Assembly (NCBI GenBank): GCA_007922225.1
Contig: ML679972.1
Span: forward strand, 37,511,765 to 37,575,764
From: Emydura subglobosa
Taxonomy: Eukaryota > Chordata > Testudines > Chelidae
Reading direction: 5' to 3'
DNA length: 64,000 nt
Shown here: piece by piece, positions 19,861 to 32,264 of the stretch
Layout: each line of letters opens with the position of its first letter
How positions within the stretch are numbered: position 1 is the stretch's first letter
Made by a program: the position numbers and the translations under genes
Notes under the pieces: model-generated
Database searches by the model: none
Told to the model about the DNA's origin: nothing
Seen by the model: only the letters and a program-made list of their open reading frames with translations

Positions 19861-20033
19861 AGATGGGAGGTGGAACAAGGTGTATTTGGGGGGCAGCGAG
19901 GCATGTGGGGAGGCCCTGAGGGGAGTGAGGCGTTTTGGGGGGATCATAAGGGGAGCGAGGCACATTGGTGGGCCCTGAGGGGAGCGAGGCTCGTTGGCGG
20001 CCCTGGGGGAAGTGAGGCACGTTAGGGAGGTAC
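19861..20033. repeat. Minisatellite (GGGGAGYGAGG type), left part of an array split by a gypsy element
   Basis: Units of ~30-34 bp such as GGGGAGCGAGGCACATTGG + TGGGCCCTGA. The same unit type resumes at 25715, right after the 3' LTR. Confidence 0.75.
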
Positions 20034-20393
20034 TGTCAGCGTAAGGCCCTTAACTGCATCTGCCCAGTACTTCTGATGCTCCAACAAGCCCGCGAGGCTG
20101 CTGGACTGGCAGAGGAAGCCAGTAGGCCAGTTCTCCTAGAAGCTGCTCGCCGCCTGTTCAACGCCCATGGCCTCTCTGCCTCCCTGGGTTCGTCTCTGCA
20201 AGCCTTGCTCCTGCTCTGCTCCTCCATAGCTCCAGCCTAGATCCTGCCCTGCACCCAGCCTTGTTCCCATCCTGTCCCAGCCCCACTCCTGCCTTCCCTG
20301 ACTCCTGGCAATCCAGTTTCTACCCTCGGCGCTGCTGGTGAAGCCAAATCTCCGACCACTAGGCATGACTGCCTACCACCCAGTCCACTGACA
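20034..20393 (+). mobile_element. 5' LTR of a Ty3/gypsy element
   Basis: A 360-bp segment from TGTCAG to CTGACA (inverted termini). It is alignable with 25310-25714: both share TGGCAGAGGAAGC, CACCCAGCCTTGTTCCCATC, CTGCCTTCCCTGACTCCTGG and TCCGACCACTAGGC. Many differences and a gap show the insertion is old. Confidence 0.88.
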
Positions 20394-23300
20394 GTTTGAG
20401 CAGCCCAAAGTGAACAGAGGGAACTAGGCTGACAAGGGGCACAGAGCAGTGGCCCGTATGGATCCCTGCCTGGCCAATATTCGCCTGCCAGAGACATAGG
20501 GTGCCTTGCAGACCCCGCAGGCCCAGGTTGCTGCCCCACCAGCACAGGCAGACAGTACTGCCCCCAACTCTGCCCCTTGCTCCACATGAAACAAAGATTC
20601 CCCTGCCTGATAATTAAACTTATCAGGCACATTTCGGGGGTTTCTTAATCAATGTCGGCTCCTTTTTCTTCTGCGCCTGCAGTTGTTCCCCACTGATCAA
20701 TGCAGAGTGGGGCTGATTAACAGCCTGCTGACTGGGAAGGCTCTGACCACGCAGCCCCACTCCTAGGAGATCCAGACCGAGGTGGCACTCCCATCTCTCA
20801 TCAGTAACCCACATCAATAAGTGTCGTCAGGTACCTTGGCCATGACTGAGCAGGTCCTGGCACATCTCAAACTTCTTCTGCAAATCTGACATCCCTCCCT
20901 CTCTGAGGTCCACCTGGAGGCACTGGTGAATTCAGGTGCCTCAAGGCAACTTCACTGATCAAGGCTTTGCATATCCCCACTCAATGCAAGGACACTGCAG
21001 ACTGGTGGAGTCTAATGATGGCTCACTCCTCTTATCAGGCCCGGTTACCCACCAGACCAAACCTCTGGAAGTTGTGACTCACCAAGAGACCCTTCAGTTG
21101 GGACTTATCCAAGCGCCACATTTTCCAGTAGTTCTCGGCATGCCTTAACTCACTACCCATGACCCTTGTATTTGTGGAGGGTGGGCACGATGGAGTTCTG
21201 CTCCCCGCATTGCCAACAATTCTGTCTCCTGAAAAGTGACTGTGGGGACTAGACTGGGAACCCTTCATGGTTCAGACTCAAGATTCCAAGTCTGAACAGG
21301 TTCACCCCCAGGAAGTCTCATTAACCACTGCAGTACAGTGCACAGCCCGCACATTACTGTTTAAATATAAGAATTCTGCTGACTTTTTTGACAAGAAGAA
21401 CGTGGACACTCTGCCACCCGATTGCAGCTATGACTGTACCATCGATCTTCAGTCTGAAGCAAAAGATGCATCTTCTTCCTTTCGGAGCCAGAACGTCAGG
21501 CTTTCCATGACTACCTCCAGGGAAATTTACAAAAGGGATTTATCCATCCTTCCATGTCTCCAGCTGGGGCTCCAATTTTCTTTGTAAAGAAAAAAGACAG
21601 ATCACTAAGGCCCTGTGTTAAACAGAGTCACGATTCAAAATCGATAGCCTTTCCCTGTCACTTATTAGCTTTTCAAACAACTCCAAAGATTTTTACTAAG
21701 TTGGACCTTCACAGGGTCTATAACTTGGTCCAAGTTAGAGAGGAAGTTGAGTGGCAGACCACCTTCCATACACAGTATGGATATTTTGAATAGCTGGTCA
21801 TGATGTTCGGTCTGTGTAAAGCCCCAGCAACATTCCAGCACTTTGTAAATGATATCTTCAGGATGTGTTGGACCACTATGCAGTCTTCTCCTCCTCCTCC
21901 TTGTGTCTTTGTCACAAACTAGATGTTTTTTCAGAACTGAGCACTACAAGCAATGGCTCTTTCTGTCACTGCAGTGAGGTCCTCCTTCGTATAGATCTCC
22001 CCAAAGAGTCAGGAAACGAGCAGGTGTTCCATGGCGTGCACCTCACTGCACTTGCATATATTCATGTCAATAGAGTAGTCCCATTTGATTATATGGACCT
22101 TTGATCTGCCACTTTGCGTGTGCAGGTGGTTCAGGCATTGCCACATAGACCAGTCTGTATCGACCCCTCTGGGAAGGTCCTCCTGCGGTTCCAGATCTAT
22201 TTCAGTGAGTCCAACTACGCGTAGTCTTTCATTCCATAACTTCAGTCGTGCCTTGCCAGCTGTTGGATCCAAGGGCACAACACTGGTTATAAAATTCTTC
22301 TGCAATTTAAGGCATTTGATTACTCCTTCGTGACCATATAATGGATGCCTTGGATCTTCCCTCTGCTGTGATCTTTGCCTTTGGTTTGCTACTTTCCTCC
22401 TGATATCAAGAATCCTGTTATTCCACAACAACTGTTGTTTAGAACAGGATCTAATTTCTTGGCATGGATGGATTGTTCCCACCCTGGACATGCATACTCT
22501 GCTATGGAGTAGCACAAGGCAATAGCAGTGGTTCTCAAAGTAACTGGATTGTCTCCTCACTTTGAGGTGACCAACTTTCAGAGGAGGTTGTTGCAGGTAC
22601 TAACTTTCCCTTTCATCTGCTCTACACATGCTTTGAAGGAAAGTGTCTGGTCCAATGTCTCCCCCACGTAGACGGGGTTTGGATGATTAGCCAGTGGGAT
22701 TCCATCCCAGGTGATGTTTAGTTTCTGCTTGGCTTCTCGATGGCGTAGGTGAAAGGCCATCACCGATGTCTTGGTCGGGTTGGCACAAAGCTGGTTCTAA
22801 TTGTAATAAACTAAGAGGTTGCTCAGTGTACGTCAGTCTCTTCTCGACAGTCACAAAGTCCTTCTCCTGTGACATAATGTATAGATCATTGGTGTATATA
22901 AAGCTCCTTGTATTGCTTTGTGTGGGCTGGTCATTGTTATATACGTTGAAAAGGACTGGTGCTAACACACTGCCCTGTGGGAGGCCATTTCATTGTTGTC
23001 TGCAGCTTCTCTGTTTCTTGCACAGTTCTATGTAAAAACGCCTGTTCTCCAGAAGAGATCGAATGAGCTGCACTAGGTGGTATTCGTTTGTCATACCATA
23101 GACTTTGCCAAGCAAGTTTTGGTGGTTGACTGTGTTATGTAGTCATTTATCTGAACAACATCCTCATCTTTTCAGACAATCAGGCTTCTCATGATCAGCA
23201 TGTCTGCAGCGTCCTAAAAAGAAAGACTTTGCCAACACCATCTACATGCCAAGCCCGAAAAATGCAAGTTTGACCAGGATACAATATCTCCTCCAAGGAA

Positions 23301-25309
23301 TTAACATGAGCCCATGCAGGGTGGCGGTCATTGCCAACTGGGCCACACCAAAGGACACCTGCAGGGTCTAATGGTTCCTGGGCTTCACTAACTTCTACCA
23401 GCGGATCATTGAGGGATTTTCCAGTCGAGTTGCTCCTCGGACGTTCCTTCTGTGAAAAGGAGTCCAGTTCACCAGGTCTTTGGAAGCCCAAACCGCCTTC
23501 GATCAGCTAAAAGAGCAATCCACCACAGCACTCAGCTTGATTCACCCAGCTCCTGCTAAACCATTCATGGGGGAAGCTGATGCATCCAATTTCACCCTGG
23601 GAGCAGTACTAACTGGTGGGTCCTGTCAGTTGACTTCACCCATGTGCCTATCACTCTTACAAGCTAGCCCCAGCAGAGAAGAATTACAATATCTGGGATA
23701 AGGAACTCTTAACGATTAAGGCAGCATTTGAGGAATGACACCACCTATGAGAGGGGGCCAAGTTCCCTGTCCAAGTGCTCCCAGATCACAAGAACCTGGA
23801 ATATCTTCCAACAGCCAGACACCTCAACCAACAACAGATCAGCTGCTCCCTCTTTTTCACATGGTTTGACTTCACAGTCACCTACCACCCAGGAGCAAGA
23901 AATGGGAGGTTCAACACCCTGTCCAGTAAGGCCAAGTACCTCCAAATGGGTAAGAAAACTCCCTCTGCGATTCTAGAGGCATCCAACTTCATCAATGGCA
24001 CAGTAGACAACAGCCTAGTGGAGTCAACTTGTACCTTGTTACCCAACAATTCCTTCACTGCTTAGATCCACCAGACTCTGGAGAATGCTGATGCCCCACC
24101 AGGTTCCAGTTCCAAGATGGGGTCCTCTGCCATAAGGACCATAGCTATGTCTGGAAGCAGCAACCAAGGCTGCAGGTTCTTAAGTTATGTCAAGACGCAC
24201 CTCTTTGCAGGGCACTTCGGACACCTCAAGGCCTGGAGCCTAATCACAAGGCATTTCTGGTGCCTAGGCTTGCACGCCTCCAACAACAGCTACATAAGAT
24301 CCTGTGCGCGGACCAAGTGCCCTTGCTCAAAATCACTTGGACTTCTCCAGCCCATGCCCATTCCACTTCAACCATGGGCTACCATTTCCATTGGCTTTAT
24401 TGTGGAGATACTGCCTTCCCAGGGACTTACAACAGTCTTAGTTGTGGACAACCTCTTAATCAAAATGTCACACTTTGCCCTCTGCCGCACCCTCCCTACT
24501 GCCTGGGAAACGGCTTGCCTCTTCCTGGAAAACATTTTTTGGTTCCATGGATGGCCATCATGTCGGACCTTGGTTCTCAGTTCATTTCCCGGTTCTGGAA
24601 GAAATTTCTAAAACTTCTGGCAGTTGAGCCCCTCCTCTTGACTGCCTACCATCCACATGCTAAAGGACAAACAGAAAGGGTCAACCTGATTTTTGACCAA
24701 TACCTGAACCACTTCTTGAACAATCATCAAGACAACTCACATGTGCTGAGTTTGCTTACAATAATGTCACTCACGCCTCTACTCAGCAAAGCCCGTTTTT
24801 TGCCAACTAGGATTTTCACCTCCACTTTCTTCCAGACGTCCCCACAAATTCTCCAGTACCAGCAGTCACAGATCTAGCTACCCATCTCCACCAGGCACAG
24901 CAGGAGCGCAAAGAGCACTTACAAACAACCAAGGAAGCATATAAATATTCTGAACGGAACTGCCCCAACCTTGCCTTAGGAGACAGAGTCTGGCTGGTCA
25001 CCCACAATCTTAAATCTGCTCGCGCCTCGGCCAAACTGGACCACCAACATCTGGGCCCTTTCAAGATTGAGGCATGAGTCAACCCAGTAACATTTAGATT
25101 GCCCAAATTACCCAAATCCCTGAAGATCCATCCCATATTTCATGTCTCCCTTCTGAAGACATACATAGAGAACCCCTTCTCCCATCACTCCAGTCCTCTG
25201 CCTCCCCCTCCCCTATAACAGTCCAAGGACATGACAGGTATGTAGTTCGGCAAATTCTTGACTCCTGACGAGTCAGAGGGCAGCTCCAATAGTTGGTGAG
25301 GGGGTGCCC
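20394..25309 (+). mobile_element. Ty3/gypsy internal region, chromodomain-type, defective
   Basis: Decayed pol in the order protease (about 20930-21150), reverse transcriptase (21560-21880 and 23140-23460), RNase H (23460-23950), integrase (24100-24900) and a chromodomain-like C-terminus (25030-25300). RT shows [19 protein letters not shown] then MFGLCKAPATFQHFVNDIF. RNase H shows MGEADASNFTLGAVL. Integrase keeps MSDLGSQF and GQTERVN, but the first catalytic Asp position reads Gly (TISIGFIVEI). Gag is almost wholly missing between about 20850 and 20920. Frames are broken by stops and shifts, and an antisense non-LTR element splits the RT. A purine-rich tract (GGTGAGGGGG) precedes the 3' LTR. 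Confidence 0.9.
21886..23135 (-). mobile_element. Truncated non-LTR retrotransposon nested in the gypsy RT
   Basis: The minus strand encodes RT pieces: MLAPVLFNVYNND and FIYTNDLYIMSQEKDF (palm, with YTND where FADD is usual), then MMAFHLRHREAKQKLNITWD and PVYVGETLDQTLSFK (thumb). An ILDIRRKVANQRQ-type 3' coding end follows. Such text resembles jockey/CR1-like LINE RTs. Its 3' tail is a GAG-rich microsatellite. Gypsy text is duplicated at both edges (TATGCAGTC 21877-21885, TATGTAGTC 23136-23144), a likely target-site duplication. Confidence 0.8.
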
Positions 25310-25714
25310 CATCAGGAATAAGGCCCTCAGCTGCACCTGCTCTGTCCTTCTGACACCCTAATGTGCCAGCGACGAATGGACGGATGGACTGCCCTGCCAG
25401 ACTGGCAGAGGAAGCTAGCAGGCCAGTTCTTAAACCTAGCAGCAGCAGCGGCTGCTCACTGGCTGCTCAACACCCATGGCCATGGCATGTCTGCCTTCCT
25501 GGACTTGTCTCTCCAAGCCCTGCTTCTTCACCACTCCAGTCCAGATCCTGTCCTGCACCCAGCCTTGTTCCCATCCTGCACCAGCCCTGCTCCTGCCTTC
25601 CCTGACTCCTGGTGATCCGGATCTGACCCTCGGCTCCAATTCCGCTTGACCCTTGGCTCTCGCATTTGGACTCCGACCACTAGGCCTGACCACCTACGAT
25701 CTGGTCTGCTGAGA
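25310..25714 (+). mobile_element. 3' LTR of the Ty3/gypsy element
   Basis: Runs from CATCAGGAATAAGGCCC to TGGTCTGCTGAGA, matching the 5' LTR with mutated first and last bases. It is about 45 bp longer because of inserted bases near 25365-25450. No convincing target-site duplication is visible, perhaps because the flank is repetitive. Confidence 0.87.
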
Positions 25715-26240
25715 GCGTGCGGAGAATGAGGTGTGTTTGGGGGAGGGCGTGAAGGGAGCGAGGTGTCTTGGGGGGAGTGAGGTGCATTGTGGGAGTACAA
25801 GGTGAGCGAGGTTTGGTTGGGGGCTGGGGACGGAGTGAGACAGAGGTGTGTCGGGAGAAAGGTGTGTTGGGGGTGGGGGTGAGTGAGGTTTGGGGGGGTC
25901 AGTGGGCAGCAAGGTGTTATCAGGAGTGCCAGGGGAGTGAGGTGTGTCGGGGAGAAAGGATTATTTAGGGGTGGGGAGTGAGAGATGTGTTTGGGGGCGG
26001 AGCAAGGTGTATTCAAGCATAGGGGGTGAGCAAGGTGCATTGGGGTGAGGGGAGGTATACTGGGGGTAGACAGCTGAACAAGGTGTATGGGGCGAGTGGG
26101 GCAAGGTGCGTTCAGTTGGGGGAGCAAGGTATAATGGAGGACAGGGCGTGGGGAAAGGTGTATTGGAGAGTGGGGTGAGGTGGTTCGGGGGGCAGAGTCC
26201 AGACAGGCACATTACACACCTATGTCTGACTGTCTTCTCA
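25715..26240. repeat. Minisatellite (GGGGAGYGAGGTGTRTT type), right part
   Basis: About fifteen units such as GAAGGGAGCGAGGTGTCTTGG and GTGAGGTGTGTCGGGG. Same motif as 19861-20033 and 34140-34572. Confidence 0.8.
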
Positions 26241-26284
26241 ACACTTCACCAAGGGGGGCGTGTAGGGGGGCATGTGGGGTCTCT

Positions 26285-26825
26285 GCCGAAAGCTAAGAAC
26301 TAGCTGATCATCATGGTTACTGCAAGATGCATGTACGGGAAGGAGTTTGAGACATGGAAAATGTCCAGTAGCGTGTTCCAAAACCGCTGGTGATGGAGCA
26401 CGGCACCTGCGGCAGGGCAGGTGGCAGCTACCTCAATCAGGAGTGCAAACCATCAGGATATTTCAACCCAGCCGTATGTTTCCAATCTGGACCAGATGCA
26501 GGCCTGAGCCTGGACAAAGACAAAAGAATCCCGAGAAAAGATTATGAACAGGGGACCCCCAGGGCTGAAGTCAATGAAACGCCCTGGTTATGAGACGAGA
26601 CAAGGAGTCTGGGACTGTGTAGGAGAAGAAGAAGATGACATCCATTACAGAAGCAGCACTCCGCCAGCACAAGTGTTGCGTACAACGTGGGTCCCAGCTC
26701 TCTGGACTGGACAAGCGCTGGAAGGACAGACCATTGGGTGAGAGAGACCTTATTAGACTGGAAAGGGAACGTGGTAAGAAGTACAGGCTCTAGATTGCTT
26801 TTTATATTTTCCTTTTATCTGTAAA
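26285..26825 (+). repeat. LTR-like repeat with CAGGCTCTAGA-type end (copy 3 of 3)
   Basis: Ends TACAGGCTCTAGATTGCTTT + TTATATTTTCCTTTTATC, matching copies at 2722 and 16433. It abuts the DIRS-type terminus at 26833. Confidence 0.45.
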
Positions 26826-26832
26826 TGCAGGT

Positions 26833-27101
26833 GACTTACCTGTAAAAGCAGGTTCTTAGAGATGCGTGGTCCCCATCTGTATTCCACACCTGGGTACCCA
26901 CGCACTCCAGGCTCCCGAAATTGGTCCAGACCTGCGCAGTTGCTCTCCTCCTGCGCCAATCTGAGGGTATAAAGGGCAATACTGACCAACACCCCTCCTG
27001 TTCATCTCCTCACTGCAAATCAGAAAAGAGCTGCAGCAGAAGGGAAGTGGAATATAGATAGGGACCACGCTTCTTGAACAACCTCTAGTTACAGGTAAGT
27101 A
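26833..27101. repeat. Inverted repeat at the DIRS-like terminus
   Basis: Arm 26833-26874 (GACTTACCTGTAA...GCGTGGTCCCC) is the inverse of arm 27061-27101 (GGGACCACGC...TTACAGGTAAGT), with about 186 bp between. DIRS-class elements end in inverted or split repeats rather than LTRs. A TTCTTCTTCGAGTGCTG motif lies just outside. Confidence 0.75.
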
Positions 27102-28964
27102 GCCTCCATTTCTTCTTCGAGTGCTGATCCCTCTGCACATTCCAGGCACGGGTGATTAGTGAGCGCTACTCAGACAGGAGGAAGGTGCAAAGGTGCAGTT
27201 GATCCAGATGTCTGTAACATCCCGTCCCAACAGCTGCATCTGCAGGAGAGGGTCGAGACTGCCTTCCAGAAGTCTGGATAGCTACATTTCAAAGCGACGC
27301 TTCTGAAGTTGCCCCATATGGGGAAGGGCAATGCGTAACTGAGAGCAAAGGAGGATACAGCCAGAAACCCACTAAAGAGAGTCTCTGAGCAGACAACATT
27401 TGTCCCTGTGTTCGTTCTGCTACAGCAACAAACACCCAAAGCATTTTTCTAATCGGTGTCTTCAGAAAGCTAAAGCTCGTCCAACATCTTCCTCGGAAGC
27501 ATGAGGTTAAGGAAAGAAAACCGGTAAGGGAACAGATTGATTGACGTGGAACTCCCATTGGGGATGAATTTCAGATGGAGGTGAAGGCAAACCTTCTCCT
27601 TATGAAACTTGTAGTACGGTGGGTCTTCTGTAAGAGCTCCTAGTTCGCTCACTCTTCTAGCTGCTGGGATGGCAACTTGGAAGATGACCTTCATGAAGAA
27701 GTAGAACATGGAACCAGTGGTTCAAAGGGAGGTCTGGTAAGCATGGGAAGCACAGGATCGAAGTCCCATTGCAGCGTGGGTTTCATAACTGGCAAGAAGG
27801 CACTAATGAGATCTCTCAGGAGTTTGACAGTTGGGTGATTAAAAATAGAATAGCCAGAGGCTGGAAGGCACTAATTGCTGCTCAGTGGACTCGCAGCAAG
27901 CTAATGGAAAGGCCCAACATGTTGAGATGAAGGATGTAGTCAAAGATAGCAGGAAAACTCACCAACTTGGAGGGCAAATGGTTCCATTTAGCCAGACAGC
28001 ATTTTCTGATGGGGTCTTTCCTGCTTCGATTGAGAACAGATTGGACGTTTTCTGAACGTGAAGGTTCTAAGTCTGATTCGCATCCAAACACCAGCCCATA
28101 AGACAGAGGGGGTCTGGACTGGGGGCGTCTGGTTATGCCATTCCCCTGCGTCAACAGATTGAAGAAGGGTTGGATGGTGATGGGAGGCTGGGCTGACATT
28201 TGCAGAAGGAAACTGTCTGGGGGTCAGTTGGGCGTAATGAGAATGACTCGAGCTTTGTCGTGACAACTCGCTCTCAGTATCTGTGGTAGTAGCGGGATGG
28301 GAGAAAAGGCGTATCTCAGGTGGCCTTATCCAGGATTGGAGAAGGGTGTTACCTTGCGGTCCTTGCCCACAGCAACCCTGGAGCAATATAGGGTGAATTT
28401 CTTGTTTGTCTGGGATGCCAACAGGTCCCGGGATGGCATTTTCTACTGGGTGAATATCTCGTTCAGGGCAGAATTGTGTAAGTCCCATTTGTGGTCTGTG
28501 GAGACATGTCTGCTTAGATTGTCCTCCAGAGAATTCTGTGCCCCTGGTAAGAATGTCACTAAGAGTGTTATGCAGCTCCTCAGATACCAGTTCCATTATC
28601 TGATGGCCTCTGCACAGAGAGGAAGGGGTCTTGCACCACCCTGTTGGTTTACGTAGAAGACAGTCGTCATGTTGTCTGACGTTAGATGGACATGGCTGGA
28701 TTGAATCAATGGGAGGAATGGATTGCAGGGTAGGCAGAGTGCTCTCAGCTGTAGCAGAGGGATATGCACTCTGCCTTCTCGACGGGTCCATGTGCTCTGT
28801 GCAGGGGGATTGCCCATGTGAGGTCTCCATCCTATGAAGGATGGGTCCATGACACTGCTCATGTCGGGTGTGAATGCAACAAAAGGGATTCCCACGCGCA
28901 CTGGCTCTGGGTTTGTCCACCAAGCCAGAGAAGCCTCGATCTTGGCTGGAACTTAGGCCCATAA

Positions 28965-29565
28965 GTTTTGGCTGGAAATTAGAGGCAGGCTTCTAGCCAT
29001 CATAGGAGTGAAGTTCTGGAACAGCCTCCCAAAGGGTAAAAATCCTAACTCGTTTCAAGACTGAGCTTGGTAAATTCATGGAGGGGATGGTATGAAGAGA
29101 TTGCCTGCAACGGCACCTGGCCCTTCCATGACTGCTGTTAGCAAATATCCCCAGTGGCCAGAGCTGGGACACTAGAGGGGGAGGGCTCTGAGTGACTGCA
29201 CTGAATTCTTTCCCAGGTGTCTGGCTGGTGGGTCTTGCCCAGGATCTAACTGGTCGCCATATCTGGAGTTGGGGAGGAATTTTCCTCCAGGTCAGATTGG
29301 CAGAGACCCAGGGGTTTTTTCACCTTTCTCTGCAATGTGAGGCACAGGTCACTTGCTGGTCTGAACTAGAGTAAACGGTTGAGTCTCCATAACTTGAAGT
29401 CTTTAAATCAAGATTTGAGAACTTCAGTAACTCAGCCAGAGGTTATGGGCCTATTACAGGAGTAGGTGGGTGAAGTTCTGTGGCCTGTGATGTGCAAGAG
29501 GTCAGCCTAGATGACCGTGATGGTCCCTTCTGGCCTTAAAGTCTATGAGCCTATGAGAACTGTTA
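28965..29565 (+). mobile_element. CR1 LINE 3' fragment inserted in DIRS copy 1
   Basis: GAAGTTCTGGAACAGCCTCC, TCTGGCTGGTGGGTCTTGCC and an end GGTCAGCCTAGATGACCGTG + ATGGTCCCTTCTGGCC. Orientation is opposite to the DIRS element, whose coding text continues on either side. Confidence 0.88.
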
Positions 29566-32264
29566 CCCTGATGTTCATGGTGTCTCTGCCTGGAGACTAA
29601 ACAGCTCAGAGACAGGACTGCGGACAGCAAGTGGAGTCTGGCAAACAGCACACAATACACAAGGCCATGTAGCCAAAGAGGGGAAAGACAGACTTTGACT
29701 GCTGTTTGCAAGTGACTTGTCTTATCAAGTTGTTTGTGACATGGAATCTCTCCATTGGGTGGTAGGTCCTTGCTGAGATCAAACCTAGAGTAGTCCCCAT
29801 TAAGTCTATCATCCTTGTGGGTGACAAAGTGGACTTTCCTTTGTTTAGGTTGACTCCCAAGAATGCCAGGAGAGTGAGTAAGGATACAGTTGGCGACTGG
29901 CCCTCCTGCCTGGATTTGCCCATTAGTGGTCAATCATCCTGGTATGGGAAGCCTATGTAACCGTTTCATCTCATCTGGGCCACCATCACTGAGAAGACCT
30001 TCGTGAAGACACTTGGTGTTGTGGCTAGTCCAGAAGTACTCTGAACTGGTAGTGTTCTTACCCTACCAGAAACCCAAGGACCCTTCTGCAGGGCTGATAC
30101 ACGTCCACCTGAAAGTAAGCATCTTTCATGCTAAGAGCCAGGAACCATCTGCTCTCCTCTAAGGAGGGGTTTATTGATGCCAGCATAACCATTCGGAGTC
30201 TTGACTTGCAAATAAAAACATGTAATTGCTGAAGATCGAGACTGGGCCACCAGCCTCCATTTTTCTTGGGAGCAACAAAGACTGAGGAGTGGAGCCCCCT
30301 TGCCTTGATGAGCTGCACCTGGCGGAGAGAACCCAGCTGCTGATGGAGAATCTCCTGGTGACAAGGAAGAGGGGAACAATGGAGCTGCAATGGATTATCT
30401 CTAGTACCCACTCATCTCTGTTGTTACTGCCCTCCAGTACAAAGAGGTGAGACAGCCACCAAAGATTTGGGGGGGGGGAGGGCGGGCGAGGGGGGCATCA
30501 ATAGATTGCTCAAGAATCATGTAGAATCTTGAGAACATCCCATCAAAAAAAACCCTGGTTGGCAGGTAGACTTGAGTGGCGGCGGCTGAAGTGGAAGAAG
30601 CCGGGAATCTCTGTCTGTGAACCCCGGCTCGTTTACGTCGTCATTCCTGTTTCCTCTTCAGGGCTAAGGTGTAAATGCCCAGGTGGTCCTAGAGTTCTCA
30701 AAGGAGTGAAGTGACTCCTCCATCTTCTCATTGAAAGATAAGATTCCTCAGAGGGTGAGTTCTCAGTGGCGTTCTAGAGCTCCCTGGAGAGCCCTGGAGT
30801 GTGAAGCCACAACTTGCATCTCATGACAGCAGCTGGGGCAATGGCTCTAGTCTAGATGCAGCATCAACTGCACCCAGTGTCTTAGCCACCTGAGTCGAGG
30901 AAGGTTTGGAGTTGGCCCTCATCCCCTTGGGGCCGTTTATCTTTGAACCTCACAAACGTAGCGTAGTTTGTGAAGTCATGTTTCGCTACCAGGGGCTGAT
31001 AGTTAGCGACTAACATGGAGGGGAGTGTAGATGAAAATAGCTTCCACCCTGAGAGGTCAAGGCATTTACCACCCTTGTCAGAAGGAGTTGGCCTGGGCTG
31101 CTATAATCTGGACCACTCGCTGGCTGCCTGGACCACCGTGGAGTTCAGTGCCGGGGGGTAAACAGGAACTCTGCCCCTTTCGGTGGAATGAAGTACTGCT
31201 TTTTGCCCTTTTTGGGGTGTGGGTGCAGGAGGTCCTAGCAGGCTCCAAAATGGCTTCGTTCCAGAAGCCTGTGCTCTGTGTCATGGACTCCTCTAAAGGG
31301 ATCTGAAGCCCAGTCAGGACCCTCTGTAAAAGTTCCTGGTACTGCCTGTGGTCATGGGGCAGGAAAGAGGATGATGGTGCAACTGCCTCATTGGGGGAGG
31401 AGGGTGACACACTCATTGGAACCCTCGGATCTGGTTTGATATCCTCCTCAGCATCCCCCCGACAGGGCCCATTGACACCATCTAGGGGAAGGTGACAAGT
31501 GCGATTCCTGCATGGATCCAGAACAATTTCTGCATGGATCTCAAGGACCCCAATAAGGCCAATATGATGAGTCAACCAGCTGGGAGGGGGGTCCCCCAAG
31601 GCACTGGAAACCATCGGTTCCCTTTGGTAATGATGTCTGAGTGGAGGATGGCTCCAAGACATCCTAGAGGTTCTGTCTGGGCTGGTCTCTCTGAGTGTTG
31701 AAGTGTTGTTGAGAAGATCAGATGCCTCTGATGAAAAAGTCATCTCATGTTTTGCCAGAGGTACCAGAGGAGGAATGCTTCAACTTGTAGATGTAGTAGG
31801 GTTTCCAAGTGATTTCCTCTGGTGCAGAGACATCTCTGAGGAGAACTGGACTGATAACAGAGGAGACTGCAGGTATATAAGGTAAAAATATTCTCTGGAG
31901 AGGTAAAGGTCTCAGTTTAACCTTGAGTACGCAGAGTAGCGAAGTTGGTGCCGACGGATGTGGTGCACCAGAGGACGGATCTGTCATGGGGTGAGACGTG
32001 GAAGGTAGGTCCAGCCTGGAACTCCCAGATGGAGCCATCAAATGCTGATCCTTTCACTCTGTGAGCTGGTGCTGGCATTGGTACTGACGGATCTTTCCCC
32101 TTTCACTCCGTCCCTTCTTGAATGGAAGATTTAGGCAGGCGCAGGCCAGGACTCTCCTGACTTGGATTGAGCTCTTTTCTTGTAGAAGCAGATCTGGAAG
32201 GGAATCAGTCCTTGTGTCTACTGCAGCGGTGCGGGTCCTGAGTTTCTGAAGTCCTGGTACCCCA

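Noticed and set aside
21554..21793. Host retropepsin or RT-like gene
   Set aside because: Flanking LTRs, pol order and broken frames show a gypsy element.
27988..28962. A 324-codon minus-strand frame as a host gene
   Set aside because: It contains DIRS-type RNase H text in another frame nearby and sits between RT and recombinase remnants, so it is retroelement debris.
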